64,000 nt of DNA from Lachnospiraceae bacterium (GTDB taxonomy: Bacteria > Bacillota > Clostridia > Lachnospirales > Lachnospiraceae). Within the stretch, counting starts at the first letter, position 1. The number at the start of each line of letters is the position of its first letter. A program made the translations under genes and the position numbers. Shown here one piece after another: positions 36,799-45,673 of this stretch. The stretch is taken from NCBI GenBank assembly GCA_015057435.1, contig SVEJ01000008.1, positions 1 to 64,000 on the forward strand, in the 5' to 3' direction. The notes below the pieces were generated by a model. That model made no database searches. It was not told where the DNA came from and was given only the letters and a program-made list of their open reading frames with translations.

Positions 36799-38898
36799 AT
36801 GAAAAAAGTACGTATAGCATTATTTGCATTCTTTGTTATGTTGAATATAATGTCAGTACATGTAGAAGCAGAAGAAGCAAGATACGAAGTGACAGATACG
36901 ATTGCTGCAGTTTTATCGTCGGATGGAGTATTGACACTTAGCGGAACGGGAGAATTGCCGAATTATATGATTGCACCACAAGCACCGTGGTACATGAAGA
37001 AAGAATCTATTAAGAAGATCGTTATTGGAGAAGGGATAACAAGAATTGGTGATAATGTGTTTTCGGAATGTGCGTGTAGTGAAGTGAAACTGCCATCTAC
37101 ATTAGTTTCCATAGGAAAAAACGGATTCTTTTGTTGTAGTGCATTACAATGCATTTCCCTTCCGGATTCCTTGACTGATATAGAGAATGGTGCTTTTTGT
37201 GGTTGCAGTGCTTTGGGTACAGTTGAATTTGGAAAAGGTATCAAGCATATTGGAGATCGAGTGTTTCGAAGCTCCGGTTTGAAAGAGATTGTGATTCCTG
37301 ATAGTGTAGTATCGCTTGGCGGTGATTTGTTTCAGGAATGTCCGTTTTTGGTAAAGGTAGAGATTAGAGGGGGCATGACAAGCACTCCATACGGGTTATT
37401 TGATAATTGTCCACTTTTAGAAGAGATAATTTTTAACGAAGGATTGGAGACTTTAGATAGAGGATGCATAATATCCTGTGGAAAATTATCGAAAATAACA
37501 TTACCATCCACATTAAAAGAAATCAAAGATGATGCCGTTTATGATTGCAATAATTTGTGTGAGGTTAAGATTCCGGATAATGTAACATATATCGGTAAGA
37601 CTGCATTTGATGAATGCGATAATATAAAATTAGACGTGCCGGATCATTTGAAAAAGAGTTCTACCGGAAGTTATATGGAGTTAATGACAATCAAGATAAA
37701 AGGTACCTATGACTATGAGAAGGCATATGAGGTATTGAAATTAGTTAACAAGGAAAGAAAAAAAGAAGGGTTGTCTGCGCTTACCATGGACAAGGATTTG
37801 CTTGAAGCTGCGATGTTAAGAGCTATGGAAACAAATGTGCTTGTAGGTCATACAAGACCGAATGGTTTGGATTGTCGCTCTGTCTGTGATAAAGTCATGG
37901 GAGAAAATCTTGCAGGCGGAATGAATAGTGCGAAGGCTGCAATGACTACATGGATGGGTTCAAATGGACACAGAAGTAATATATTAAACAAGTCATATAA
38001 GAGTATAGGGGTTGGATGTTTCTATCAAGATGGAAATTGTTATTGGATACAATTATTCGGAACTGAAAAAGCGGATACCGGGAAAAAACCATCCAATCAA
38101 GTAGCAGTCAGAGAAGTAGAATTAGAAAAGGATACAAAAATCCAATTGGTTTCCCAGGAAAAGGATTGGACGATGGTAAAGGGAGAGGTAAGAGGATTTG
38201 CCGTTCGCATGGAAAGTTTGGATTGGGATGTTGTTACAATTGCATTGGACGAAAGTAATTTTGACTGGAAAACGAATAAAAAGAAAATTGCAACTGTAGG
38301 TCAGGACGGAGATATTAAAGCAAAGAAAAAAGGAAAAGCAACGATTACTTATTCTTTGAAAATACAACCTTCTGTAAAGGGAACAGCAAAACTTAAGGTT
38401 GTGAACTCTTATGATGGATACGGATTTTATCGTATCATTGACAGAAACAAAGGAACTGTTGCATATACACACTATAAGGACAAAGATGCAACGATAATTA
38501 CAATTCCGAACACAATTAAGATATTTAGCCGTACATACAAAGTTGTCCAGGTGGATAAAAATGTATTTAAAAATAACAAGCAACTTAAAGAAATTAAGCT
38601 TGGTAAATATGTTACCACCATCGGAAATGATGCTTTTTCAGGTTGTAGTAATTTGGAAAAGGTAACGACGAATACACAATTGCGAAATATAGGAAAAAGA
38701 GCATTTAAGAATTGTAAAAATATGAAGACTTTTACGATTAAAACTACGAAATTGAAAGATAGTACGGTAGGAAAAGATGCATTTAAAAAGACAGGTAGTA
38801 AGATAAAGGTAAAAGTTCCGAAAAGCAAATACAAAGCATACAAGAAAATGTTGAAGAAGAGAGGTCTTTCTAAAAAAGCTTACGTTGGAAAATTGTGA
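36799..38898 (+). CDS. LRR surface protein with internal CAP domain (first copy)
   Basis: Protein of 699 aa. Signal peptide (1-25), BspA N-domain (VLSSDGVLTLSGTGEL, then APWYMKKESIKKIVIGEGI), LRR_5 repeats to about 285, CAP domain at about 304-424 (LKLVNKERKKEG, VGHTRPNG, GENLAGGMNSA, SNGHRSNILN, GVGCFYQDGNCYWIQLFG), a Big_2-like domain, then the shared Lys-rich LRR module ending VPKSKYKAYKKMLKKRG. ATG 36799 has GGAGGGG 6 bases upstream; 36784 is an alternative start. Its close relative is at 40974, with a c-di-GMP enzyme gene in between. Likely cell-surface; ligand unknown. Confidence 0.8.
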   Translation: MKKVRIALFAFFVMLNIMSVHVEAEEARYEVTDTIAAVLSSDGVLTLSGTGELPNYMIAPQAPWYMKKESIKKIVIGEGITRIGDNVFSECACSEVKLPSTLVSIGKNGFFCCSALQCISLPDSLTDIENGAFCGCSALGTVEFGKGIKHIGDRVFRSSGLKEIVIPDSVVSLGGDLFQECPFLVKVEIRGGMTSTPYGLFDNCPLLEEIIFNEGLETLDRGCIISCGKLSKITLPSTLKEIKDDAVYDCNNLCEVKIPDNVTYIGKTAFDECDNIKLDVPDHLKKSSTGSYMELMTIKIKGTYDYEKAYEVLKLVNKERKKEGLSALTMDKDLLEAAMLRAMETNVLVGHTRPNGLDCRSVCDKVMGENLAGGMNSAKAAMTTWMGSNGHRSNILNKSYKSIGVGCFYQDGNCYWIQLFGTEKADTGKKPSNQVAVREVELEKDTKIQLVSQEKDWTMVKGEVRGFAVRMESLDWDVVTIALDESNFDWKTNKKKIATVGQDGDIKAKKKGKATITYSLKIQPSVKGTAKLKVVNSYDGYGFYRIIDRNKGTVAYTHYKDKDATIITIPNTIKIFSRTYKVVQVDKNVFKNNKQLKEIKLGKYVTTIGNDAFSGCSNLEKVTTNTQLRNIGKRAFKNCKNMKTFTIKTTKLKDSTVGKDAFKKTGSKIKVKVPKSKYKAYKKMLKKRGLSKKAYVGKL

Positions 38899-38937
38899 TA
38901 GAGGTAGATTTAGAGACTATTCACATATGTAAAAATA

Positions 38938-38946
38938 TGGTAAAAT
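38938..38946 (+). promoter_or_regulatory. Extended -10 promoter of the GGDEF/EAL gene
   Basis: TGGTAAAAT at 38938-38946; TTCACA at 38920-38925 is a possible -35 box with a short 15-base spacer. Confidence 0.4.
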
Positions 38947-39021
38947 CTAATTAATATTTGAAAAATGATACGATACTGATAAATGGATTTTGAACAGTGA
39001 TGCAAGAAGGGATGGAACCGT

Positions 39022-40935
39022 ATGACAGATTGGAATCTGGCATTTGATTATGCCGCAATTTTCATCTTAATATTGATTAGTGTATGGTATTTGCATGAAA
39101 AACGCATTCCGATGAAACGCCATGCTTTCTTTTGGGTGTTTTTAAATACTGTATTATTTGCGACCATATTTGAAATTGGAGCAACGCTTGCAGCACGTTA
39201 TGTGGATATTATTGGGTATAATACATTTTTTGTTATTTTGACGCTCCAATCTGTTTTTATTGATTTGACACCGCTTAGTCTTGCATATTATCTGTTGTTG
39301 AATTCTCATACGGATTTTGTGAAACGTCGATGGGTTCCGAGATTGTTTCAGGGGTGTGCATTTGTTATTATTGCAGCCGTTGTATCTAATTATTTCTATC
39401 GTTGGGTATTTGTGTTTGAACAAGGAAAATTTCAAGTGCTTTGGGGTTCGCTCATTACGTACGGAATTGATGCGGCTATGGTAATTACTTCTTTTGTGAC
39501 AATTCTAAGACATAAACAAAAATTTGCATTTCTAAAAGCCTCACCACTGAGTTTTAATTTTGTGTGTGGTGTATTGGCGTGCATTTTCCAGCTTGTATTG
39601 TACGTTCCTATGTTGAATCTGATGTTGACATTGCTATGTCTGACATTATTTTATTATCAACAGAATACAAGTATGGTAATAGATGGTGTTACTAAGCAGT
39701 TTAATAGAAAGTTTTTGGGTGAATATATTAGCAATGCTTTCTACGAAGAAAAATCATTCGGGGTTATTGTTGTGGCAATGGATGATTTTAAGATGATTAA
39801 CAAGACATACGGAGTGGATACAGGAGATAATCTGCTATTACAAGTGGGTAGCTTTTTGGAGCAGTTGAAGTTCGGGCAGTTGGTTTTTCGTTTTGGTTCA
39901 GATCAGTTTTGTGTGATATTGCAAAAGAACCAAGATACAATTGAAAAAGTGGCAAAGGATATAGAAGACCGCTTCTGTCATCCGTGGTATCCAAAGGGAG
40001 AAGTTTCCGTAATGATGTCAGCGTCTATTTGTTGTATGACGTGTCCGAAGGATGCAGGAAGCTTTGGAGAATTAGTAGAAGTTATCGATTATTCCATGGC
40101 GGTTGCCAAGAAGACGAAGAAGGGCTGTATTACGAACGTGGACGAAGTTGAGTTAGAACGTATACAGCGTGATAAAGCAATTGAAAAAGCGATAAAAGTG
40201 GCTGTCGACAGAGAAGATTTGATGGTGTATTATCAACCGATTTTTTCGGTGGAAAAGGGTGTATATAACTCGGCAGAAGCGCTTGTCAGGTTGAATGATG
40301 AGAAGTTGGGGTGGATTTCACCGGATGAATTTATTCCGATAGCAGAAAAGAACGGATTAATTATTGAAATGGGGGACATTATCTTTAAAAAAGTATGTCA
40401 ATTTATCCGCGATTTTGAATTGGCTAAGACTGCAGTAGAATACATAGAGGTTAATATCAGTCCGGTACAGCTGATGCAGTTTGATTTTGCTGATCGCATA
40501 ATTGCTTTGATGGAACAATTTGACGTTAAGCCGGAGCAGATTAATATGGAGATTACGGAAACTGCGAATATGAGTATTGCAGCGGTGATTGAGAAAAATA
40601 TCCTTAAGCTTGTGGAATATGGCATTTCATTATCGTTAGATGATTATGGTTCGGGTAATGCTAATATCGGTTACATCAATCAGTTGCCATTTAAGATTAT
40701 CAAAATTGACAAAGGAATCATATGGGATTCCTTTAAGAACAGCAAGGCGGGAACGACGTTGGAATATACAATCGGAATGTTGAATGCCCTTGATTTGTTC
40801 ATCGTTGCAGAGGGTGTTGAGACAAAGGAAATGATGGAGAGACTTGCGGAATTCGGATGTCATTATATGCAAGGCTGGTATTATTCGAAAGCAGTTCCTG
40901 ATAGTGAGTTTATGAAATTGATAGAGATGTCGTGA
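39022..40935 (+). CDS. Membrane c-di-GMP phosphodiesterase with degenerate GGDEF domain
   Basis: Protein of 637 aa. About six hydrophobic segments fill residues 1-215. A GGDEF-like domain (about 225-375) has RFGSDQF at 290-296 instead of RxGGDEF, so cyclase activity is unlikely. The EAL domain (about 390-630) keeps Glu419 (AEALVR), the VNISPVQL Asn, the MEITET Glu, LDDYGSG, KIDKG and AEGVET, consistent with active hydrolysis of c-di-GMP to pGpG. AAGGGATGG precedes the start. Flanked by two LRR-CAP genes, it may control surface attachment. Confidence 0.88.
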   Translation: MTDWNLAFDYAAIFILILISVWYLHEKRIPMKRHAFFWVFLNTVLFATIFEIGATLAARYVDIIGYNTFFVILTLQSVFIDLTPLSLAYYLLLNSHTDFVKRRWVPRLFQGCAFVIIAAVVSNYFYRWVFVFEQGKFQVLWGSLITYGIDAAMVITSFVTILRHKQKFAFLKASPLSFNFVCGVLACIFQLVLYVPMLNLMLTLLCLTLFYYQQNTSMVIDGVTKQFNRKFLGEYISNAFYEEKSFGVIVVAMDDFKMINKTYGVDTGDNLLLQVGSFLEQLKFGQLVFRFGSDQFCVILQKNQDTIEKVAKDIEDRFCHPWYPKGEVSVMMSASICCMTCPKDAGSFGELVEVIDYSMAVAKKTKKGCITNVDEVELERIQRDKAIEKAIKVAVDREDLMVYYQPIFSVEKGVYNSAEALVRLNDEKLGWISPDEFIPIAEKNGLIIEMGDIIFKKVCQFIRDFELAKTAVEYIEVNISPVQLMQFDFADRIIALMEQFDVKPEQINMEITETANMSIAAVIEKNILKLVEYGISLSLDDYGSGNANIGYINQLPFKIIKIDKGIIWDSFKNSKAGTTLEYTIGMLNALDLFIVAEGVETKEMMERLAEFGCHYMQGWYYSKAVPDSEFMKLIEMS

Positions 40936-40973
40936 TTCATTCATGATTGCAATTCAAAAAGGAGAAGAAGAGT

Positions 40974-43712
40974 ATGAGAAAATGGATTGGAAGAGCATTG
41001 TTTGCATTAATGATAATTGGTTTGCCTACTACAAGTTTGGCAAAAGAAACGACAGCTTTGGGTGATCTGAAACAACAAAAAAATATCAATCAAGAAATAA
41101 CAGATTCAATGAATATAGATGCACAAAGAGGTTTCGGGATAGAAAAGCTGCAAACTGAAATCCCGTCTTTTAGGTCTGCTTCGGGAGCACAATCATTTAC
41201 TTTATCAGATACAATGACTGCTGTCCTGGATGAAAATGGAGTGTTGACAATTTCCGGTAGTGGTGATATGCCGACTTATACTTCCTACGCAAACACACCT
41301 TGGTACAATATGCGTGCTAATATTGTAAAGATTGTGGTTGGAGATGGGATTACTTCTATCTCTGATCAGGCGTTTGCCACTTGTTATGCGGTAACAGAAG
41401 TATCTTTGGGGGATAGTGTTGAGCGTATTGGTTCGGGTGCGTTTTGTGAATGTACCAAGTTGAAGACGATATCGTTGCCGGATGCTCTAAAAAGTATCGA
41501 TTCGGGAGCTTTTGCGGATGCAACTTCTCTTGCTACAATTGAATTTGGTAAGGGTTTGGAAACAATTGGAACTTATGCATTTCAGAGGACAGCGATTACT
41601 GATTTGGCGATACCGGAGGGCGTAACAAAAATATCGGATTATGTGTTTTTTGAGTCTGCTGTAAAGTCAGTTACAATACCAAAGTCAGCAACATCTGTGG
41701 GTTGTATTGGATATGGAGCAAAAGCTTTGTTGGAAATCACAGTACAGCCGGGTAATACAACAGTTGTAGCGCAGGATGGCATTTTGTACAGTGCAGACAT
41801 GACAACATTGATTAGTTATCCGGCCGGAAAAGCCAACAAGACATTTACCATTCCGAAAACAGTTACGACGCTTGCGACGGGTTCGTTTTATTATGCTGTG
41901 AATCTTACCAGCATTTACATGGGCGACCATGTGAAAACGATTGAAGATTGGGTGTTTTGTGGTTCGGGCTTGACATCAGCTACAATTCCGGATAGTGTAA
42001 CGGCTTTGGGTTATGGTCCTTTTGATCAATGTGTCAATTTGGTATCTGCGGTTATCGGTGCAGGAATTAAGGAAACTCCATATCGTATGTTCCAGGATTG
42101 TACGAATCTGGAAACGGTCACATTTAAAGAAGGTTTAGAAATAATCGGAATGCGTTGCATGATGAACTGCAATAAGGTGAAAAATGTAAAGCTGCCTTCT
42201 ACAGTTACAAGTATTTCAGGCTATGCATTTTATAATTGTAAGAATTTGGCTTCGATTAATATTCCGGAAAATGTTACTTACATAGGGGCGAATGCATTTT
42301 ATGGATGTAACAATATTTCCTATGTGATTCCTGAACGACTTACGCTAATGGATGATGGGAGTTATAGACTTGTTGCGAATCTGACGATATCCGGTACATA
42401 TCATTATGAAAAAGCATATGAAGTGTTAAAACTTGTAAATGCAGAAAGAGCAGCAGTAGGTGCGAAACCTTTGGTGATGGATAAAGACTTGTTGGATGCA
42501 GCAATGTTACGTTCTGCAGAAACATGTATCTATTTTTCTCACACTAGACCGGATGGACAAAGTTATAGTAGTTTGAGTGATAAGATTAGGGGAGAAAACA
42601 TTGCTGCAGGTAACAATACAGCTAAGAGTACTATGAATCAGTGGATGAATTCTCCGGGACACAAATCCAATATTCTTGCTTCCGGTTATACAAGTATTGG
42701 AATCGGTTGTTTTAGTCAGGGTGGCGTATGTTTTTGGGTGCAGGTTTTTGGTACCGGAACACCGGAGGCTAGTGCACAGCCAAAGGATACAGATGTGACG
42801 AAAAAGATTCAAATAGATGCTACCAGAGATTATGAGCTATACTTCCCGTATTCTAACGCAAAAGTTGGTATCGGGGAAGAAGAAAAGTTCAAAGTAGGTA
42901 TTATCAATGGAGGCTGGAGTTATGTATATGCCGTACTTGAGCCTGTTGACATGGGATGGTCTTCAAATAATACAGCTATTATGACTGTGAAAGATGACGG
43001 AACGGTTCGTGGCGTGGCAAAGGGAGTGGCTTCCTTACGCTTCTGGTTGAAGGAAAATCCGTCTTGTAGTGGTTCGGGACAAGTATCGGTGTTTGTTAAC
43101 AAAGATAAGAAGGGCAATACAATCAATGTTGATGAGGAAAACGGAGAAAAATTTGTCTATAATAACGCAGAGTACGAGATTACCAATATTGAGAAAAAAA
43201 CGATTACTTATGTGAACAATGAGAAAAAATCAGCAAAGACGATTTCGGTTCCGGCAACTGTGAAAGTGAATGGTGAGTCGTACAAGGTAACTGCAATTGC
43301 AGAAGGTGCATTTAAGGGTAATAAAAAAATAACCACGGTCAAATTAGGAAAAAATGTGACCACAATTGGAAAAGAAGCATTTATGAATTGCACCAAACTA
43401 AAAACAGTTAAGATGAATTCTAAGGTTACAACAATTGAAGATGCTGCATTTAAAAATTGTAAGACACTTTCTTCATTTACAATGCCAAAGACTTTGAAAA
43501 AAATAGGTAAGCAGGCGTTTTATGGATGTAAGAAAATGAAGACTTTGACAATAAAGACAACAAAATTGACAAATTCTTCAGTAGGTAAACAGGCATTCAA
43601 AAAGACATATGCTAAGATGAAGATAAAGGCACCAAAGAGCAAATGTAAGAGTTATAAAACAATCCTAAGAAAAAAAGGTATCTCAAAAAAAGCTACTATT
43701 AAAAAATTATAA
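40974..43712 (+). CDS. LRR surface protein with internal CAP domain (second copy)
   Basis: Protein of 912 aa, paralogue of the 36799 product. Signal peptide (1-23, ending SLAKE), an extended N-terminal stretch, BspA N-domain (AVLDENGVLTISGSGDM), a longer LRR_5 array (to about 460), CAP domain (about 476-594; LKLVNAERAAVG, FSHTRPDGQ, GENIAAGNNTAK, SPGHKSNILA), Big_2-like domain, and the shared C-terminal LRR module ending APKSKCKSYKTILRKKG. AAAAGGAG is 10 bases before ATG 40974; an in-frame TTG at 40947 is less likely. Follows the GGDEF/EAL gene by 38 bases, probably in one transcript. Confidence 0.8.
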   Translation: MRKWIGRALFALMIIGLPTTSLAKETTALGDLKQQKNINQEITDSMNIDAQRGFGIEKLQTEIPSFRSASGAQSFTLSDTMTAVLDENGVLTISGSGDMPTYTSYANTPWYNMRANIVKIVVGDGITSISDQAFATCYAVTEVSLGDSVERIGSGAFCECTKLKTISLPDALKSIDSGAFADATSLATIEFGKGLETIGTYAFQRTAITDLAIPEGVTKISDYVFFESAVKSVTIPKSATSVGCIGYGAKALLEITVQPGNTTVVAQDGILYSADMTTLISYPAGKANKTFTIPKTVTTLATGSFYYAVNLTSIYMGDHVKTIEDWVFCGSGLTSATIPDSVTALGYGPFDQCVNLVSAVIGAGIKETPYRMFQDCTNLETVTFKEGLEIIGMRCMMNCNKVKNVKLPSTVTSISGYAFYNCKNLASINIPENVTYIGANAFYGCNNISYVIPERLTLMDDGSYRLVANLTISGTYHYEKAYEVLKLVNAERAAVGAKPLVMDKDLLDAAMLRSAETCIYFSHTRPDGQSYSSLSDKIRGENIAAGNNTAKSTMNQWMNSPGHKSNILASGYTSIGIGCFSQGGVCFWVQVFGTGTPEASAQPKDTDVTKKIQIDATRDYELYFPYSNAKVGIGEEEKFKVGIINGGWSYVYAVLEPVDMGWSSNNTAIMTVKDDGTVRGVAKGVASLRFWLKENPSCSGSGQVSVFVNKDKKGNTINVDEENGEKFVYNNAEYEITNIEKKTITYVNNEKKSAKTISVPATVKVNGESYKVTAIAEGAFKGNKKITTVKLGKNVTTIGKEAFMNCTKLKTVKMNSKVTTIEDAAFKNCKTLSSFTMPKTLKKIGKQAFYGCKKMKTLTIKTTKLTNSSVGKQAFKKTYAKMKIKAPKSKCKSYKTILRKKGISKKATIKKL

Positions 43713-43727
43713 AACCAGCATAAAAAA

Positions 43728-43770
43728 AGCGGTCACTTCGCGTTTGATAATTGCGAAGTGATCGCTTTTT
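43728..43770. terminator. Bidirectional terminator between convergent genes
   Basis: AGCGGTCACTTCGC 43728-43741 pairs with GCGAAGTGATCGCT 43753-43766, with A7 on the left and T5 on the right, so it works for the LRR-CAP gene and for the opposing acyl-CoA ligase gene. Confidence 0.92.
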
Positions 43771-43790
43771 ATGTAAGTTTTTGTTAAGTA

Positions 43791-45425
43791 TTATCCTTTG
43801 TTTTGTGCATCTACGACGCTACCGCCGGCATACATCTGACGAAGCTTTGGCTTCTCGATTTTACCGGTTGGATTACGTGGAATATCTGCAAAGATAACCT
43901 GACGTGGTCTCTTGTAACGAGGAAGTTGTTTGCATAGTTCGTTGACATCATCCTCTGTCATGGTCATACCTTCTTTGATTTCAATGATCGCGCATGTAAT
44001 CTCTCCAAGACGCTTGTCAGGAAGACCGATTACTGCAATGTCGTGTACTGCATTATGGGTGCGGATGAAATCCTCAATCTGTACCGGATAGATGTTCTCG
44101 CCACCGCTGATGATAACGTCTTTCTTACGATCTACAAGGAAGATAAATCCGTCTTCGTCTTCCTGTGCCATATCGCCGGTATATAACCAACCATCGTGTA
44201 ACACTTCGTTTGTTGCTTTTTCGTCATGATAGTAGCAAGTCATAACGCCGGGGCCCTTTACGCATAGTTCGCCAACGCCACCGCGTTCTACAGTGTTACC
44301 CTGTTCATCAATAATCTTAACTTCCCAACCAAAACCTGCTTTGCCGATTGCACCAACTTTGTGGATGTTCTCTACACCAAGGTGAACACAACCCGGTCCG
44401 ATAGACTCGCTTAGACCATAGTTGGTGTCATATTGATGATTCGGGAAGATTTCTTTCCATTTCTTAATGAGACTCGGCGGAACCGGCTGTGCACCGATAT
44501 GCATCAATCTCCATTGATCTAATTCGTAATCGGCAAGTTTCACTCTGCCGCTTTCAATTGCTTCTAAGATATCCTGTGCCCACGGAACTAACAACCATAC
44601 AATGGTACATTTTTCCTGAGATACAGCATCTAAGATATATTCAGGCTTGGTACCCTTTAAAAGTACTGCTTTACTTCCTGCAAGGAAGCTTCCGAACCAA
44701 TGCATCTTAGCACCTGTATGATATAGAGGTGGGATACAAAGAAATACGTCGTCTCTTGTCTGGCTGTGGTGATTCTGCTCTACACGGCAGGAATGCATCA
44801 AGCTTTCGTGGTTATGTAAAATTGCCTTCGGGAAACCTGTAGTTCCTGAAGAGAAGTAAATTGCGGCATCATCTTCATCTGTCAAGCGGATATTCGGTGA
44901 CATGGATGAACAGTTCGCTGTCAAAGAATTATAGTCTTCTGCAAATGACGGACAGTTATCACCAACATAGAATAACAAACGGTTCTTGCTAATATTATCT
45001 GCAATCTCTTCTACACGGCCGATGAATTCCGGTCCGAATACGAGAATATCTACATCTGCAAGACCTACACAGTATTCAATCTCGTCCGGTGCATAACGGA
45101 AGTTCAAAGGAACTGCCAAAGCACCTGTTTTCAATATACCAAAATAGATTGGCAACCATTCCAAACAGTTCATCAATAAAATGGCAACCTTGTCACCTTT
45201 TTTGATTCCGCGACTGATAAGGAGATTGGCAAAACGGTTTGCTTTCTCGTCCATAACGGACCATGTGATCTCTCTTCTATAATGGGTAGATGGATTTGGC
45301 TCCATCAATTCGTATTCTTTCCATGTGACACGGCGAGTCTCGGTTACTTCCGGGTTGATTTCAACTAAGCATATGTCGTTCGGATACATTTTGACGTTGC
45401 GCTCTAATACTTCGGTAATCGGCAT
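43791..45425 (-). CDS. Acyl-CoA ligase (AMP-forming)
   Basis: Protein of 544 aa of the ANL adenylating family. It carries the phosphate loop YFSSGTTGFPKA, the LYTGDMAQEDEDGF motif, LVDRKKDVIISGGENIYP at the domain hinge and the C-terminal PTGKIEKPKL with the catalytic Lys. The reaction is activation of a carboxylic acid with ATP and transfer to CoA; layout resembles medium/long-chain acyl-CoA synthetases, but the substrate cannot be told. AAAGGAG precedes the start. No fatty-acid or bile-acid genes are nearby, so it stands alone. Confidence 0.88.
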   Translation of the reverse strand: MPITEVLERNVKMYPNDICLVEINPEVTETRRVTWKEYELMEPNPSTHYRREITWSVMDEKANRFANLLISRGIKKGDKVAILLMNCLEWLPIYFGILKTGALAVPLNFRYAPDEIEYCVGLADVDILVFGPEFIGRVEEIADNISKNRLLFYVGDNCPSFAEDYNSLTANCSSMSPNIRLTDEDDAAIYFSSGTTGFPKAILHNHESLMHSCRVEQNHHSQTRDDVFLCIPPLYHTGAKMHWFGSFLAGSKAVLLKGTKPEYILDAVSQEKCTIVWLLVPWAQDILEAIESGRVKLADYELDQWRLMHIGAQPVPPSLIKKWKEIFPNHQYDTNYGLSESIGPGCVHLGVENIHKVGAIGKAGFGWEVKIIDEQGNTVERGGVGELCVKGPGVMTCYYHDEKATNEVLHDGWLYTGDMAQEDEDGFIFLVDRKKDVIISGGENIYPVQIEDFIRTHNAVHDIAVIGLPDKRLGEITCAIIEIKEGMTMTEDDVNELCKQLPRYKRPRQVIFADIPRNPTGKIEKPKLRQMYAGGSVVDAQNKG

Positions 45426-45577
45426 AATTGTTCTCCTTTGTTTCTTTTTTTAAATATATTAACCATAACGGCACTTTTTGAATTCAAAGCTTTAACGCTT
45501 TTACTAACTAAAGTAGATTGTATAAAATATGGAGAGAAAAGTCAAGGAAATAAAAGCCATATCAAGATATTAAAACT

Positions 45578-45606
45578 TTGCGTAATGATGAAGAATTTGC
45601 TATAAT
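45578..45606 (+). promoter_or_regulatory. Promoter of the BspA-like gene at 45674
   Basis: TTGCGT at 45578-45583, a 17-base spacer and a perfect TATAAT at 45601-45606 with TGC before it (extended -10). Confidence 0.7.
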
Positions 45607-45673
45607 CAAAATACTTGTTGCAGAAAGAAAAAAGCAATATGCGCTAGATGTAAAATGTAAAGGAGATTGAGGA

